DNA from: Lutispora sp003527145
Lineage (GTDB): Bacteria > Bacillota > Clostridia > Lutisporales > Lutisporaceae
NCBI GenBank assembly: GCA_029983695.1
Contig: JASBZB010000022.1
Coordinates: 13,520-77,519 of the forward strand
Direction of reading: 5' to 3'
Length of the DNA stretch: 64,000 bases
In this document: one piece after another, positions 30,979 to 40,810 of the stretch
How the letters are laid out: every line of letters starts with the position of its first letter
Numbering within the stretch: the stretch's first letter is position 1
The notes under the pieces: generated by a model
Databases searched by the model: none
Seen by the model: only the letters and a program-made list of their open reading frames with translations
What the model was told of the DNA's origin: nothing
Program-made: the position numbers and the translations under genes

Positions 30979-33900
30979 TTACTCTATTGAAATGACCTTA
31001 AACATCTTGCCTCTTTGATAAATATTGAAGCCACTCTGGAAATACCCTTTAACCTTTATTTCCTTTCCAACCATATTGTCCAACATTTTATTTATTGTCC
31101 TGTCCTTTTCATCCGCAATCAATACATATATGCCTTCACTGGTCTCAAGCTCATAATGCCTGCCCTCTATATCGCTGATTACAAGCTTGCCGCTTGCCAT
31201 AGAAGGCAAATCAATTAGCCCCATGCTTTCCATGATTCTTCTCACCATCACTGCGGCCTCAGCCCTGGTCACATATTTCTTGCCGCTGAAGTTGCCTTCG
31301 CCGTCACCTGTCATTATGCCTTTTTCATATGCTGCGGCAACATCCTTGGCAGCCCAGGCAGATATCTGCTCTTTATCCTTAAAGGCCGTTTCCGAAACAT
31401 CAAACTCTGGTTTTATGTTCGTCATCCTGGCTATCATGGCTGCCATCTCTTCCCTGCTCACAGGCTTCTCAGGCCTGAAGGTGCCATCAGATAGCCCTGT
31501 TATTATCCCTTCCTGTACTGCTGCTCCTATATAGAGACGATCTTCACCTATTACGGATACATCCTTAAATGATACCGAAGCTGCATCTGAAACCCTTATA
31601 TTCCTATCGGGCGCTTGCATTAGCACCTTTACCAGCATCTTGACAAGCTCTGCCCTGGTAATATATTCATCGGGCTCAAACTTATCATTCCTGCCCTCTG
31701 CAATATGCCTGGAAATCAAAATGTCAATGTCATCCTTGGCCCAGTGATTTTTGCTATCCTCAAAATCTTTGGTGTAGGCCATCACTGCATATTTGCTGAA
31801 ATGATCGGTCATGAAGGTTATGGTATTATTGGATGAGTCATATATTCCACCTGCATAATCCCAACGCTTAGCCTTTTCATCAAATCTGTATACACCTAAT
31901 TTATTTCTCCCGTATTTATCAACATCTTTGCTATCCAGCCTTATGCTCACTTTGATCTTTTTATTGAAGCCCTCTATATTTTTATTCTTGCTGCCATCCT
32001 TAGCCGATGCTGTAAAATCAAACATCTTTCCGTCTATAGCAGCAAGCTCTTTGGCGCCAAGGAGCTTCTTTACTTCTTCGGAGCTTAACTTTAGGGCTTT
32101 GATGTTGAAAATAGATGTTTTGCTTGATAAATAATCCTTCAGTTCATCCGTTTCAAAGGCAGCCGGAGGTATATAGAATATAACATCATTTCCTCTTATA
32201 TTAAGCCTCTTCTGCAGTTTGGTCAGCTTTGACAAGATATCAAAGGACATAGAAGCAGACTGGATATCACTGCTGCCATGGGCCTTTACATCCACTATAT
32301 CCGATGAATTGTTTAGCTGCTTAGTGATATCTTCATCCAAACTGTCGGTCGGCTTAGCTTCAGTCGCAGCGGTGCTGACGCTGCTCCCGCCGCCACCGCC
32401 GCCTCCGCCGGAACTTCTGCCACCAGAACCACCGGAACCGCCAGAACCACCACTACCGCTGCCACTGCTGTTTCCGCCCGGCGTTGGAGTTGCAGCAGAT
32501 GTATCAACAATAACCTCGGATGCTGATGCATTTCCCCATTTATCAATTGCCTTTATCTTATATGTATATCTAGTGTCACTTGCCAATCCACTATCTGTGA
32601 AGCTATTATCTTTAGTCTTTAAGAACTCGGCATAGCTTCCGCTCCCCGTCTTTCTCTCTATGATATATTTCTCAAAGTCTCCTGCTTTAACTCCACCCCA
32701 TGTAAGTGTTACGCTTGAACCTGATTTAGAAGTTTTGAGATTTGAAGGCTTTTGAGGTGCTACGGCCTTCAACGCTGCAAAAGCGTCTGCCATTCCTCCG
32801 GCAACTGTTTTACCTTCTAAGCTTTTCAATGGTTTTACCGTATCCATTATGGCAGCTTTGATCTGAGCCGGTGTCAGATCAGGATTCTTGCTCAACAGCA
32901 ATGCGGCTATACCTGATACATGCGGAGCCGCCATGGAGGTGCCGGTTTTATAATAATAGGGGTCTACCATAGGTACATATTCCATAACTGGAATAACACG
33001 GTCGTTTGAATGAATAATAATATCCCTATAATAGTTATACATAATACTATAGGATGTACCTTTAAATATTGGATCATTCCATATTAAAGTATCATTCATA
33101 CCGTACTCTATATAATCATCAATTTTAAAATAATCCTTAACTAAATGACTACCTTTTATATCGAATAAAGAATCTGGCCCTATCAATAGAAACTTGTTAT
33201 TATCCTCCAAATACCTTATTATATTGCTCTGATCATTCTCTGTAAGCGTTGTTATACCATCATAAGGATTTCCAAAGGATTCACCCGTAACCCATAAAAC
33301 GGCATCATATGCTTTCATATCCTCATAGAGTGGCCCATCTTTATCTTGCTGTACAATGGCTTTGCTTGCATTATTGAATCCTAATTTATTTCGTAGGATA
33401 TCAAAATACTCCTTGCATAAATCTATGCCATATTCATTTGCTCCGTCATCTACTACCAATATCTTATCACTCATATTAAGATTCATAACAGTATGACTTA
33501 CTACATTCCTCAAAAAATCTAACCTATCATCCTCTACTATAAAATCACTGATATCAAAGGAAGAATAAAAAGCTGTATATCCATATACTGCATCTGTAAC
33601 GGTAATAGCTGCCGTACCTCCTATACCATCAGGCATAGTACTCAATATCTTTACTCCCGGTGCTCCTATGTCAACGGATGAAGCACCATAATTAGAATCA
33701 TAATACTTGTTCCCGCTTTTATCCACTGCCGCTACAGATATTATATTTTCGCATTCAAATGAAGCAGGATAAACAGGCTTATTGTCATTATCGTTATTAC
33801 TATTCCCTGCAGCAAAAACGAATAATAGTCCTGATTCTTTTATAGCATTTTCTAATGCTTCATCCTTAGATTTCCCTGGATCTCCGCCCCAAGAACAATT

Positions 33901-34731
33901 TACTACATCAGCACCATTTTCTGCAGCATATTTTATTGCAGCAATCGCATCTGATGTATAACCCAATCCATCCGGACCTAAGAATTTAAGAGGCATTATC
34001 TTTACATTGGGAGCAACCCCTATTACACCTATATCATTTGCCGATGCAGCAATGGTTCCGGCCACATGGGTACCATGAGTATCTCCATCTCGTTCATCGA
34101 ACACTGTTTTATCACCATTATAAAAGTCCCAGCCATTTACGTCATCTATGTATCCATTGCCATCATCATCTATGCCATTACCAGAAATTTCACCGGTATT
34201 GTACCAAATATTGTTTTTCAAATCCGGGTGATCAATATATATTCCCTCATCAATTACCGCAACAACAATATCGTTTATTCCTTTAGTTATGTCCCATGCT
34301 TGCGGAGCATCTATATCAACATCTTTTATAATATTATTGAGCCCCCAAAGTTTATCATAGAACTCATCGTTGGCAACTGCCAAAGGTTTATATATGTAGT
34401 TAGGCTGTGCATATTCCACTAAACCGCTTTTCATCAGCGATTTTACTGCGCTATCTACGCTCATGCCTTTTCTCAGCTCATAGACTTCAATTCCATCATT
34501 CCCAAAAGATTTTTTTAGCTTTAATGCCTTACCTGAGGTAAAAGAGCTCATCTGATGGGCTTGTACATCATCTTTGAATTTTACAATGATCTCTCCATCC
34601 TTATAGGGCCTGCTGCTTTTCTTCTCATATCCGGCTCTGTCCGCATTTACAGCAAAACTGGAAAGCAATATTGAAAATACAAAGATTAATACAATAAATA
34701 AGCTTAATTTTCTTTTTATTTTTGCGAGCAT
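30979..34731 (-). CDS. Secreted S8 protease with inserted domain, FN3 and three SLH repeats
   Basis: 1250-residue exported serine protease anchored to the cell wall. Signal peptide with KIKRKLS and a hydrophobic core (about 9-28); propeptide (GEIIVKFKDDV); catalytic Asp161 (AVIDEG), His219 (DTHGTHVAG), Asn310 (AAGN) and Ser599 (GTSMAAPH). Between Asn and Ser lies an extra block of about 200 residues (375-590) with KILVVDDG, YDAVLWVTGESFG and KFLLIGPDS, an alpha/beta glutaminase-like fold. After it come an FN3 domain (PSNLKTSKSGSSVTLTWG), a Gly/Ser-rich linker (about 750-785), a further domain, and three SLH repeats (about 1000-1180), with a final small beta domain. It marks the downstream edge of the glycan locus. 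Confidence 0.92.
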   Translation of the reverse strand: MLAKIKRKLSLFIVLIFVFSILLSSFAVNADRAGYEKKSSRPYKDGEIIVKFKDDVQAHQMSSFTSGKALKLKKSFGNDGIEVYELRKGMSVDSAVKSLMKSGLVEYAQPNYIYKPLAVANDEFYDKLWGLNNIIKDVDIDAPQAWDITKGINDIVVAVIDEGIYIDHPDLKNNIWYNTGEISGNGIDDDGNGYIDDVNGWDFYNGDKTVFDERDGDTHGTHVAGTIAASANDIGVIGVAPNVKIMPLKFLGPDGLGYTSDAIAAIKYAAENGADVVNCSWGGDPGKSKDEALENAIKESGLLFVFAAGNSNNDNDNKPVYPASFECENIISVAAVDKSGNKYYDSNYGASSVDIGAPGVKILSTMPDGIGGTAAITVTDAVYGYTAFYSSFDISDFIVEDDRLDFLRNVVSHTVMNLNMSDKILVVDDGANEYGIDLCKEYFDILRNKLGFNNASKAIVQQDKDGPLYEDMKAYDAVLWVTGESFGNPYDGITTLTENDQSNIIRYLEDNNKFLLIGPDSLFDIKGSHLVKDYFKIDDYIEYGMNDTLIWNDPIFKGTSYSIMYNYYRDIIIHSNDRVIPVMEYVPMVDPYYYKTGTSMAAPHVSGIAALLLSKNPDLTPAQIKAAIMDTVKPLKSLEGKTVAGGMADAFAALKAVAPQKPSNLKTSKSGSSVTLTWGGVKAGDFEKYIIERKTGSGSYAEFLKTKDNSFTDSGLASDTRYTYKIKAIDKWGNASASEVIVDTSAATPTPGGNSSGSGSGGSGGSGGSGGRSSGGGGGGGGSSVSTAATEAKPTDSLDEDITKQLNNSSDIVDVKAHGSSDIQSASMSFDILSKLTKLQKRLNIRGNDVIFYIPPAAFETDELKDYLSSKTSIFNIKALKLSSEEVKKLLGAKELAAIDGKMFDFTASAKDGSKNKNIEGFNKKIKVSIRLDSKDVDKYGRNKLGVYRFDEKAKRWDYAGGIYDSSNNTITFMTDHFSKYAVMAYTKDFEDSKNHWAKDDIDILISRHIAEGRNDKFEPDEYITRAELVKMLVKVLMQAPDRNIRVSDAASVSFKDVSVIGEDRLYIGAAVQEGIITGLSDGTFRPEKPVSREEMAAMIARMTNIKPEFDVSETAFKDKEQISAWAAKDVAAAYEKGIMTGDGEGNFSGKKYVTRAEAAVMVRRIMESMGLIDLPSMASGKLVISDIEGRHYELETSEGIYVLIADEKDRTINKMLDNMVGKEIKVKGYFQSGFNIYQRGKMFKVISIE

Positions 34732-34861
34732 GTCCTAACCTCCACTAAAATTTATTACTGAGATAATATCAGTTTCTAATATTCTACCATAATTTCCTTT
34801 TACAACAAAATACCTCTTATGATGCATATTTCAATTTTCCAGTGCAATTAAATCTGTTAGT

Positions 34862-35327
34862 TGAGTGCACACAAATCGGCAAAATAGTGCAATAGAGTCG
34901 GCAAATAGTGCAGTTATTATCCTTGTTTATCTTAGAGGCATATGGTAATATAATCTTGCTTTTTCTTATGTAAAGGATAGGTCAACACTGAGGGGTGACC
35001 CAAGCGGTACACGAGCTTTGGCAGGAGAGCGATATCATCTGGTATTGTTCTTTTTTTATCACTCTTCTGGAAAACCAAAGCGATAAACCCCGGGGTCTGG
35101 GGCAAAGCCACGGTCTACTTATGCAAGCCTTTACGATGACGCATTGACTCTTCACCTTCAATCAATATTTCGTAGGAGTTATACACTATTCTTCTATCAA
35201 GTACAGCATCGGCAATTGTTCCTTTTGTATTTGCAACTTTGTACATTTTTATCTTACAGCAAATATTCCAATACTGTATAATTGCAAAAACTGCGCTGTG
35301 GAGATTCTTATTATGGACTAGAAACAT
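34862..35327 (-). pseudogene. IS21-family remnant (istB tail and right end)
   Basis: On the minus strand TIADAVLDRRIVYNSYEIL followed by EGEESMRHRKGL is the C-terminus of an IstB helper ATPase; what precedes it does not fit. Further on, the element-end type direct repeats TCGGCAAAATAGTGCA (34876-34891) and TCGGCAAATAGTGCA (34898-34912) are seen, ending near TGAGTGCAC at 34862. No transposase gene is left. The stretch between (34913-35114) shows only a GC-rich word near 35085 and no gene. Confidence 0.65.
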
Positions 35328-35435
35328 TTCTTTTATCAGCTTTGCCAGCAGATCCTTATTATACTTCTTGAGTATTACTCTCCATTTACTTTATTCCATT
35401 TCTCAATTTCATCATCAAGCATATATCCGTTCATA
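35328..35435. other. Spacer between MurJ gene and IS21 remnant
   Basis: A minus-strand ATG reads MNGYMLDDEIEKWNKVNGE and stops; possibly a relic of the insertion element. Nothing else recognisable. Confidence 0.3.
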
Positions 35436-37007
35436 TTATTTATCCTTGCATGACTTAGTTTTACTTAATTTCCTCCAAACTTTATCAGCTACCATCCTTA
35501 CTTCCTCTACCTTAAATATATAACACAATATCAAATATAATAATGCTCCTGTCCCCACTGCTATTAATAGCGAAACTAAATTATACATAGTACCTAAACC
35601 TAAAGCTCTGCACAATTTATAATAAATAGCATAAGCTATAATTCCCATAATGGCAGAAGCTAATCCGGACTTAACGGAACATTTGATATATTCCACGGTC
35701 CCAATTGAGCCAATCTTCTTTTTCAAACTTTTTAAAAGTGAAAATGTCAATATAATTGTTGAAATACTTGTAGCTAGAGCCAACCCGCTATGAGCCATAT
35801 ATTTTATTAGAATAAGATTTAGTAATATATTTAAACCTGCAGATAATACTCCATTTATCATTGGTGTTTTAGTATCTTGAAGAGAATAATAGACTCTGCT
35901 AATGAATAGCCTTAAAGCCATAGCAACCAAACCAATAGCATAAAAAATTAATGCTTGTGAAGTCATTTTAGTTGCAATAGTATCAAATGCACCTCTCTCA
36001 AACGCTATTTTTACAATTGGCTCCGCTAGTATAATAAGCCCAACAGTAGCTGGTATAGTAATTAGCAGTATAATATTTATACCATGTCCCATAATTTTTT
36101 TTATTGAATTATAGTTATCACTATTTGATTCTTTGGATAACATAGGGAATAATACAGTAGTAATAGCCGAGATAAACACACCCAATATTAGGTTATTTAA
36201 TCTATTTGCATAATTTAAGGCTGAAATACTTCCGGATACTAATGTTGATGCCAATGTCCTATCTACTATAACATTTATTTCATCAATAGCTGTACCTATA
36301 AGCATAGGTCCTGTTAAAAATAGTAACTTTAATAGGTACTTATCATTTAAATTAATAATAAATTTATATTTATATCCTGACTTCTTAGCTCCAGGAATTT
36401 GAATTAGAATTTGAGATACTACAGCTAAAACACTAGCAATCATCAACCCCTTAATTCCATAAGTACCCGACAAAAATATTAAAAATAGAATATATACAAA
36501 ATTAAATGGAAAACTTGTAAATGATGATTCCATAAACATTAATTCACTCTGAAGAAATCCTCTCAAAGTTGAAACTATACCAGTGAATATCATAATAGGT
36601 AGACCGATTCTTGTAAGGCTTACTGCTAATTCAAATTGACTACCCTCAAAGCCATTAGCTAAAATTTTAATTATAATTGGTGAGAAAAGGCAACCCACAC
36701 AAACTAATAAAACTGACAAAAGAATAATTATATTTAGAAAGTTGTTTGTATGTTCAATTTTTCCCTTCTTCCCTTCTTTAGCTTCAATTTCAGAAAGTAT
36801 CGGTATCATGGTTGTATTTAATGCAACGCCAATCATTGTTGTTATAATTCCAGTTGCTGAAAATGCAACAAAAAATGTATCTGTCTCTATACCTGATCCA
36901 AATTTTGAGGCTATCAATATTTCTCTAATAAATCCTAATAACTTGCCCCCTATAGAAAGTATAATCATAACAATTACTGATTTAGCAGCCTTTTTAGCTT
37001 TACTCAT
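35436..37007 (-). CDS. MurJ/MviN-family lipid-linked sugar flippase
   Basis: 523-residue membrane protein with about 14 transmembrane segments. The opening helices IILSIGGKLLGFIREILIAS and FGSGIETDTFFVAFSATG are typical of MurJ/MviN of the MOP superfamily, as is the central charged loop and YYSLQDTKTPMINGVLSA. It is the only flippase visible in the glycan locus, so it probably exports the lipid-linked repeat unit here and serves in place of a Wzx protein (inference), though a role as lipid II flippase is not excluded. ATG 37007 after GGGGGCAAG. It is the last intact gene before the IS21 remnant. Confidence 0.9.
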   Translation of the reverse strand: MSKAKKAAKSVIVMIILSIGGKLLGFIREILIASKFGSGIETDTFFVAFSATGIITTMIGVALNTTMIPILSEIEAKEGKKGKIEHTNNFLNIIILLSVLLVCVGCLFSPIIIKILANGFEGSQFELAVSLTRIGLPIMIFTGIVSTLRGFLQSELMFMESSFTSFPFNFVYILFLIFLSGTYGIKGLMIASVLAVVSQILIQIPGAKKSGYKYKFIINLNDKYLLKLLFLTGPMLIGTAIDEINVIVDRTLASTLVSGSISALNYANRLNNLILGVFISAITTVLFPMLSKESNSDNYNSIKKIMGHGINIILLITIPATVGLIILAEPIVKIAFERGAFDTIATKMTSQALIFYAIGLVAMALRLFISRVYYSLQDTKTPMINGVLSAGLNILLNLILIKYMAHSGLALATSISTIILTFSLLKSLKKKIGSIGTVEYIKCSVKSGLASAIMGIIAYAIYYKLCRALGLGTMYNLVSLLIAVGTGALLYLILCYIFKVEEVRMVADKVWRKLSKTKSCKDK

Positions 37008-37096
37008 GTGCTTGCCCCCTAAGAATTCTAACTATAAATTAAAAGGCAGCAATTGGCATAATTACTCACCTTTCAATACCATAAAAATAATATCAG

Positions 37097-38209
37097 CTAT
37101 TTTTCATTTATAACAGATTCTATAGAATTTGATAAGAAATCTAAAGAAGATTTGCGCTCTAATTCTAATAATGGTCTAACCATATCATAATTAATTTTAT
37201 TATTCTCAAAAAAAGTTAGTGATGTATCTATTGATATTAACCTATCTTCTAAATTAGTTTTATTTAATAAATTATATATCCTTGAATTTTGACAAATACG
37301 ATCATCATCTTTGAATCTTTTAAATACAGCAAACTGTTTTTCTAAATTGATGCTAAATGCAACTCCATGGAAAGAATCTGTAAGTATATATGAAGCATTT
37401 TTTATTAATAGCACGAAATCAAAAGGATCTGCTATAACCTTCTTTATACCTTTTGCAGATAGTTTTTTAGAATCTAATGTAATTAGCTCAAAGCCAGTCA
37501 ACTGTGATAGTTTTCTAGCATATACGAAGTAATTTGGATCATCGCCTAGAAAATAGCAAAATATGTATTTATCATTCTTAATAATTTCTTTTACACCATT
37601 AACTTCTTCTTGCCACTGTTGCTTATTTAAAAGTAATGAGGGATCTAAAACAACTTGTGCTTCTCTTCCTGTAATTCTTTTTATTAATTCTGCTCCTTTA
37701 TCTTCTCTTATTGATAGAAATCTAATGCCATTAATACATTGCTTGAAGGAATCAATTAATTCATGAGAAACATTATTGTATCCTATACTAGGTGCATAAG
37801 ATATTCTTTTATCTTCCTTTATGAATGTTAAATAATATAATGGTTCTACTTTACCAGCACCATTGCACCATATTTGATCACTTCCACATATAGCCGCATA
37901 ATATCTATCTTTAGCTTCTCTTATTAATTCGTCATACTTATAATATGGAGGACTTACTTTTAACTCATCATTAATGAATTTGTAAATCTTTTTTCGTGAC
38001 TTATGTATTACTGGTTTATAGAAAAAAATAACTATATCTTTTAACAACCGCATGATTTTATATAATAGGTCTTTTTTTTCCGGACAAAAATTAACAAATT
38101 CACTATCATAACCCATAGAATCGAGTGTTTTTTGCATTGCATAGGCTTGAAGTGTTCCGCCATAATTCAAATTCTTATACCACGTTACAATTGCTATTTT
38201 CTTATCCAT
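37097..38209 (-). CDS. Polysaccharide pyruvyltransferase family protein
   Basis: 370-residue cytosolic enzyme of the PF04230 type, which adds a pyruvate ketal from phosphoenolpyruvate to a sugar. Typical marks: AIVTWYKNLNYGGTLQAYAM at the start, AAICGSDQIWCNGAG near residue 113, and the late motif ILTDSFHGVAFSI (His). Start ATG 38209 overlaps the upstream gene by 16 bases. Pyruvyl groups on cell-wall polymers are the known receptor for SLH domains, and both ends of this locus encode SLH proteins, so the product may finish an SLH ligand (inference). Confidence 0.9.
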   Translation of the reverse strand: MDKKIAIVTWYKNLNYGGTLQAYAMQKTLDSMGYDSEFVNFCPEKKDLLYKIMRLLKDIVIFFYKPVIHKSRKKIYKFINDELKVSPPYYKYDELIREAKDRYYAAICGSDQIWCNGAGKVEPLYYLTFIKEDKRISYAPSIGYNNVSHELIDSFKQCINGIRFLSIREDKGAELIKRITGREAQVVLDPSLLLNKQQWQEEVNGVKEIIKNDKYIFCYFLGDDPNYFVYARKLSQLTGFELITLDSKKLSAKGIKKVIADPFDFVLLIKNASYILTDSFHGVAFSINLEKQFAVFKRFKDDDRICQNSRIYNLLNKTNLEDRLISIDTSLTFFENNKINYDMVRPLLELERKSSLDFLSNSIESVINEK

Positions 38210-39381
38210 TTTATCCTCCTTTTTATCGCACCTCGTACCCTATCAGGAATAATCATCCAAATTCTCTTTTCCAATCTCGGTATAGCAATATATTTTTTGA
38301 AGACTTGATCTATAGCTTCTCCCATTTTTAAATCATAGAAAAAATAATCTCTGCTGTTATTCATCTTTGATGGTAATCTTAAAGGTGGATTTGTTCTTAC
38401 TACATCATCTATTTTAATAGAATAAAGTTTCATAAATTCTTGTAGTTTTTCAAAGACTTCTTGGCCTTTTCTTGTATTTATTATTATAGTAGAAAAATTG
38501 TCGAGTTCTTTGGCTTCAGGTAGCAATTCATGTTTCTTCTTAAAATCAGCAAGAGTTATATCTCCGACTCTATTTATATTTGCAAACTTACATTTTCCAC
38601 AAGACGGACGTAAAAATAGTGCTTGAATAAACGCAGTATTATAGAGATCCTCCTCATCTTCTATTCTCATACCATTTTCGAATTCCATCATAATAACATA
38701 CTGTAGTAATCGTCCCATTTTCACATTCTTATTACGAAATGTAAAAGAAAGTAACTTTGACCCATATTTTTTTTCTAAAAATTTCACGTATCTTTCAAAA
38801 ACCCCTGGGCTTCCAACACCATGACATACCAAATCAATGCATAGAAGATTTTTATATTCTTTTCCAAGAAAATTTCTTACTCCTGCTACTTGACAAGGTG
38901 TGCCGGAAAATAGTACCTTTTGATTATTTCCCAACATATACTTTATCTTATTATAACTATCTTTAGCATCACTTTGAACATACTTGGACTTTCTAAAACA
39001 TGTTATATCATTGAGGCTATATACACAGTCATGAATCACCTTAAGCTCTTCAAATTTTGCTCCAAAAATTGCATCCCCTTCTTCGCAATACGCTTGACAA
39101 ATTGCGGAAAAAGCCCCTCCAGATGCACTTTTTTCCCAAATATTATCATCTTTATGGCGACCAGCAACACAAAACTGGTTAAAACTAGATAAATCTCCAA
39201 TCTTACTATTAATTACAGGGCAAACATCATAGCATTTACCGCATTTAATACAACTATCATCTGCCACAGGATAAGAAAAACCCTCATCGTCATAGATAAA
39301 TGATATACAGTTTTTAGGGCAAGTAGCAGCACAGGCACCACAACCTGTGCATTCGCTTTTTTTATTGGTAAAATATAGCAC
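38194..39381 (-). CDS. Coenzyme F420 hydrogenase beta-like iron-sulfur protein
   Basis: About 395 residues. Two N-terminal 4Fe-4S ferredoxin motifs, CTGCGACAATCPKNC and CIKCGKCYDVCP, precede the FrhB-type N- and C-terminal domains (GTPCQVAGVRNFLG, then DLVCHGVGSPGVF and the cysteine pair in PSCGKCKFANI). I choose GTG 39381 because AGGTGAAG is suitably upstream; an earlier GTG lies in that site. Such proteins often pair with pyruvyltransferases in glycan loci, where their redox role is not known. They are unlikely to be real F420 hydrogenases. Confidence 0.88.
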   Translation of the reverse strand: MLYFTNKKSECTGCGACAATCPKNCISFIYDDEGFSYPVADDSCIKCGKCYDVCPVINSKIGDLSSFNQFCVAGRHKDDNIWEKSASGGAFSAICQAYCEEGDAIFGAKFEELKVIHDCVYSLNDITCFRKSKYVQSDAKDSYNKIKYMLGNNQKVLFSGTPCQVAGVRNFLGKEYKNLLCIDLVCHGVGSPGVFERYVKFLEKKYGSKLLSFTFRNKNVKMGRLLQYVIMMEFENGMRIEDEEDLYNTAFIQALFLRPSCGKCKFANINRVGDITLADFKKKHELLPEAKELDNFSTIIINTRKGQEVFEKLQEFMKLYSIKIDDVVRTNPPLRLPSKMNNSRDYFFYDLKMGEAIDQVFKKYIAIPRLEKRIWMIIPDRVRGAIKRRIKWIRK

Positions 39382-39490
39382 AAACTTCACCTAATCTCCG
39401 TAATTAATTATAAAAACAGCTCGTTTGTTTTCAAACGCATATTTTTATTTAAAACAAAATAATCCAGCTTAAAAAAATACTAAATAATCA

Positions 39491-40804
39491 TTACAATTTT
39501 AATCTAAACCTTGATACCAAGTAAATTATTTCAATAACAATAGCACCGACAAGCCCTATAAAAAAGCCATTATAGACCGAACCTCTACCAGCAATAACAT
39601 ATACTGTTCCAAACAAAACCATTAGCATGCTTTTAATAACTTTATTTTTCTTATTCATATATTTATCAAGTATGCATGAAAAAACTGCCCAAAATGCCCC
39701 CAATAGAATCCCAAACCACCATAAGTTAGCAAAACAGTCGCCATATAGTGTTGGATGCATTGAATACACAGTATTATATGGATCCATAGACCATGCACTA
39801 CCCATGGAAATTGCAAAATCAGGTGGCTTAATTTCTGGTATTAACGATGTTGGAATTGCAATCAGCAATAACCTAATATACGTATGACATTTATTAAAAT
39901 TAGCAAAATTGTTATCATAATATATAAAGTGGTAGAAAGCTTTTCGTAATCCAAGTTCTCCATCACCGTCTAGTAGCATATCTAATATTCGTGAATTAAT
40001 CTCCACAAAATTAAACTCACGAATGAAGTTATAAAATCCACCATATATTCTAAGAAATCTCAATAAGTATACCATATAAATTGCAAAAAAAGCTATTAAG
40101 CTGAAAATTATAACTTGTCTCAAAGAAAGTTTTTTCCTATTATTAAATACAAAAGGAATAATTATTGTCATAAAAGCTGGAAGAATAGTTATTCTATTTC
40201 CAGTAAGCATAGAATAAAATGTAATTATTCCTAATGCAGCTAACATCATAGTCTTCTTACTATAATTTTTATAAACCAAAGCAACCCCTGCAGATGCAAA
40301 AAAAAGTAAATTGGCATATCTTAATGAACTACTAAAACCTAATTCGTTATTTAAATTTCTAAAATTACCCCATGAACTATTTGCTATACTACCTAAATGT
40401 CTAATGCTAAATGCTACTAGAACAAATAAACAAAATACCAGTATTATAAAAAAAAGCTTGGTCAAGCATTTGTCTCTATTCACTATATTTTGCATTCTGA
40501 TCTCATTTAATTTATGACCCTCGATATCTCTTACATTACGTTTTGCAAGTCCCCTTTCTATTAAAACAATGAATGCTTTTGTACTAAAATATACTACATT
40601 GAATAAAATTACAAATATAGAAGCTTTAATCAAGGTGTCTTCATCATATGAGATATTCTTTGAAATCACAGATAAAAAATGAGGAAATCCGAACATAATT
40701 AGAAGTGTTGCCCATAAAAAAACTGAAGTATACTTTTTCTTATATTCATAAATACATATCAATATTATTGTTATAAGTTGAATCAATGATAAAAAAACAT
40801 TCAT
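39491..40804 (-). CDS. Wzy-like oligosaccharide repeat-unit polymerase
   Basis: 437-residue membrane protein with about 11 hydrophobic segments and a large extracytoplasmic loop (about 250-330) containing RFLRIYGGFYNFI and the PEIKPPDFAISMG stretch. Composition, loop and locus position fit O-antigen-type polymerases, which show little primary sequence conservation. It would join flipped repeat units at the outer membrane face of the cell membrane. Confidence 0.8.
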   Translation of the reverse strand: MNVFLSLIQLITIILICIYEYKKKYTSVFLWATLLIMFGFPHFLSVISKNISYDEDTLIKASIFVILFNVVYFSTKAFIVLIERGLAKRNVRDIEGHKLNEIRMQNIVNRDKCLTKLFFIILVFCLFVLVAFSIRHLGSIANSSWGNFRNLNNELGFSSSLRYANLLFFASAGVALVYKNYSKKTMMLAALGIITFYSMLTGNRITILPAFMTIIIPFVFNNRKKLSLRQVIIFSLIAFFAIYMVYLLRFLRIYGGFYNFIREFNFVEINSRILDMLLDGDGELGLRKAFYHFIYYDNNFANFNKCHTYIRLLLIAIPTSLIPEIKPPDFAISMGSAWSMDPYNTVYSMHPTLYGDCFANLWWFGILLGAFWAVFSCILDKYMNKKNKVIKSMLMVLFGTVYVIAGRGSVYNGFFIGLVGAIVIEIIYLVSRFRLKL

Positions 40805-40810
40805 AAGTGT

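Noticed and set aside
32219..32635. Long proline-rich open frame on the plus strand opposite the protease linker
   Set aside because: It is the antisense of the Gly/Ser-rich repeat; no ribosome site and no protein-like composition elsewhere.
34980..35110. Possible structured RNA between the protease gene and the IS21 remnant
   Set aside because: Some GC-rich pairing is visible, but I could not match it to any riboswitch or RNA family, and it lies within insertion-sequence debris.
38194..39381. True F420-reducing hydrogenase subunit
   Set aside because: No hydrogenase large or small subunit genes nearby; context is glycan synthesis, where FrhB-like domains are common.
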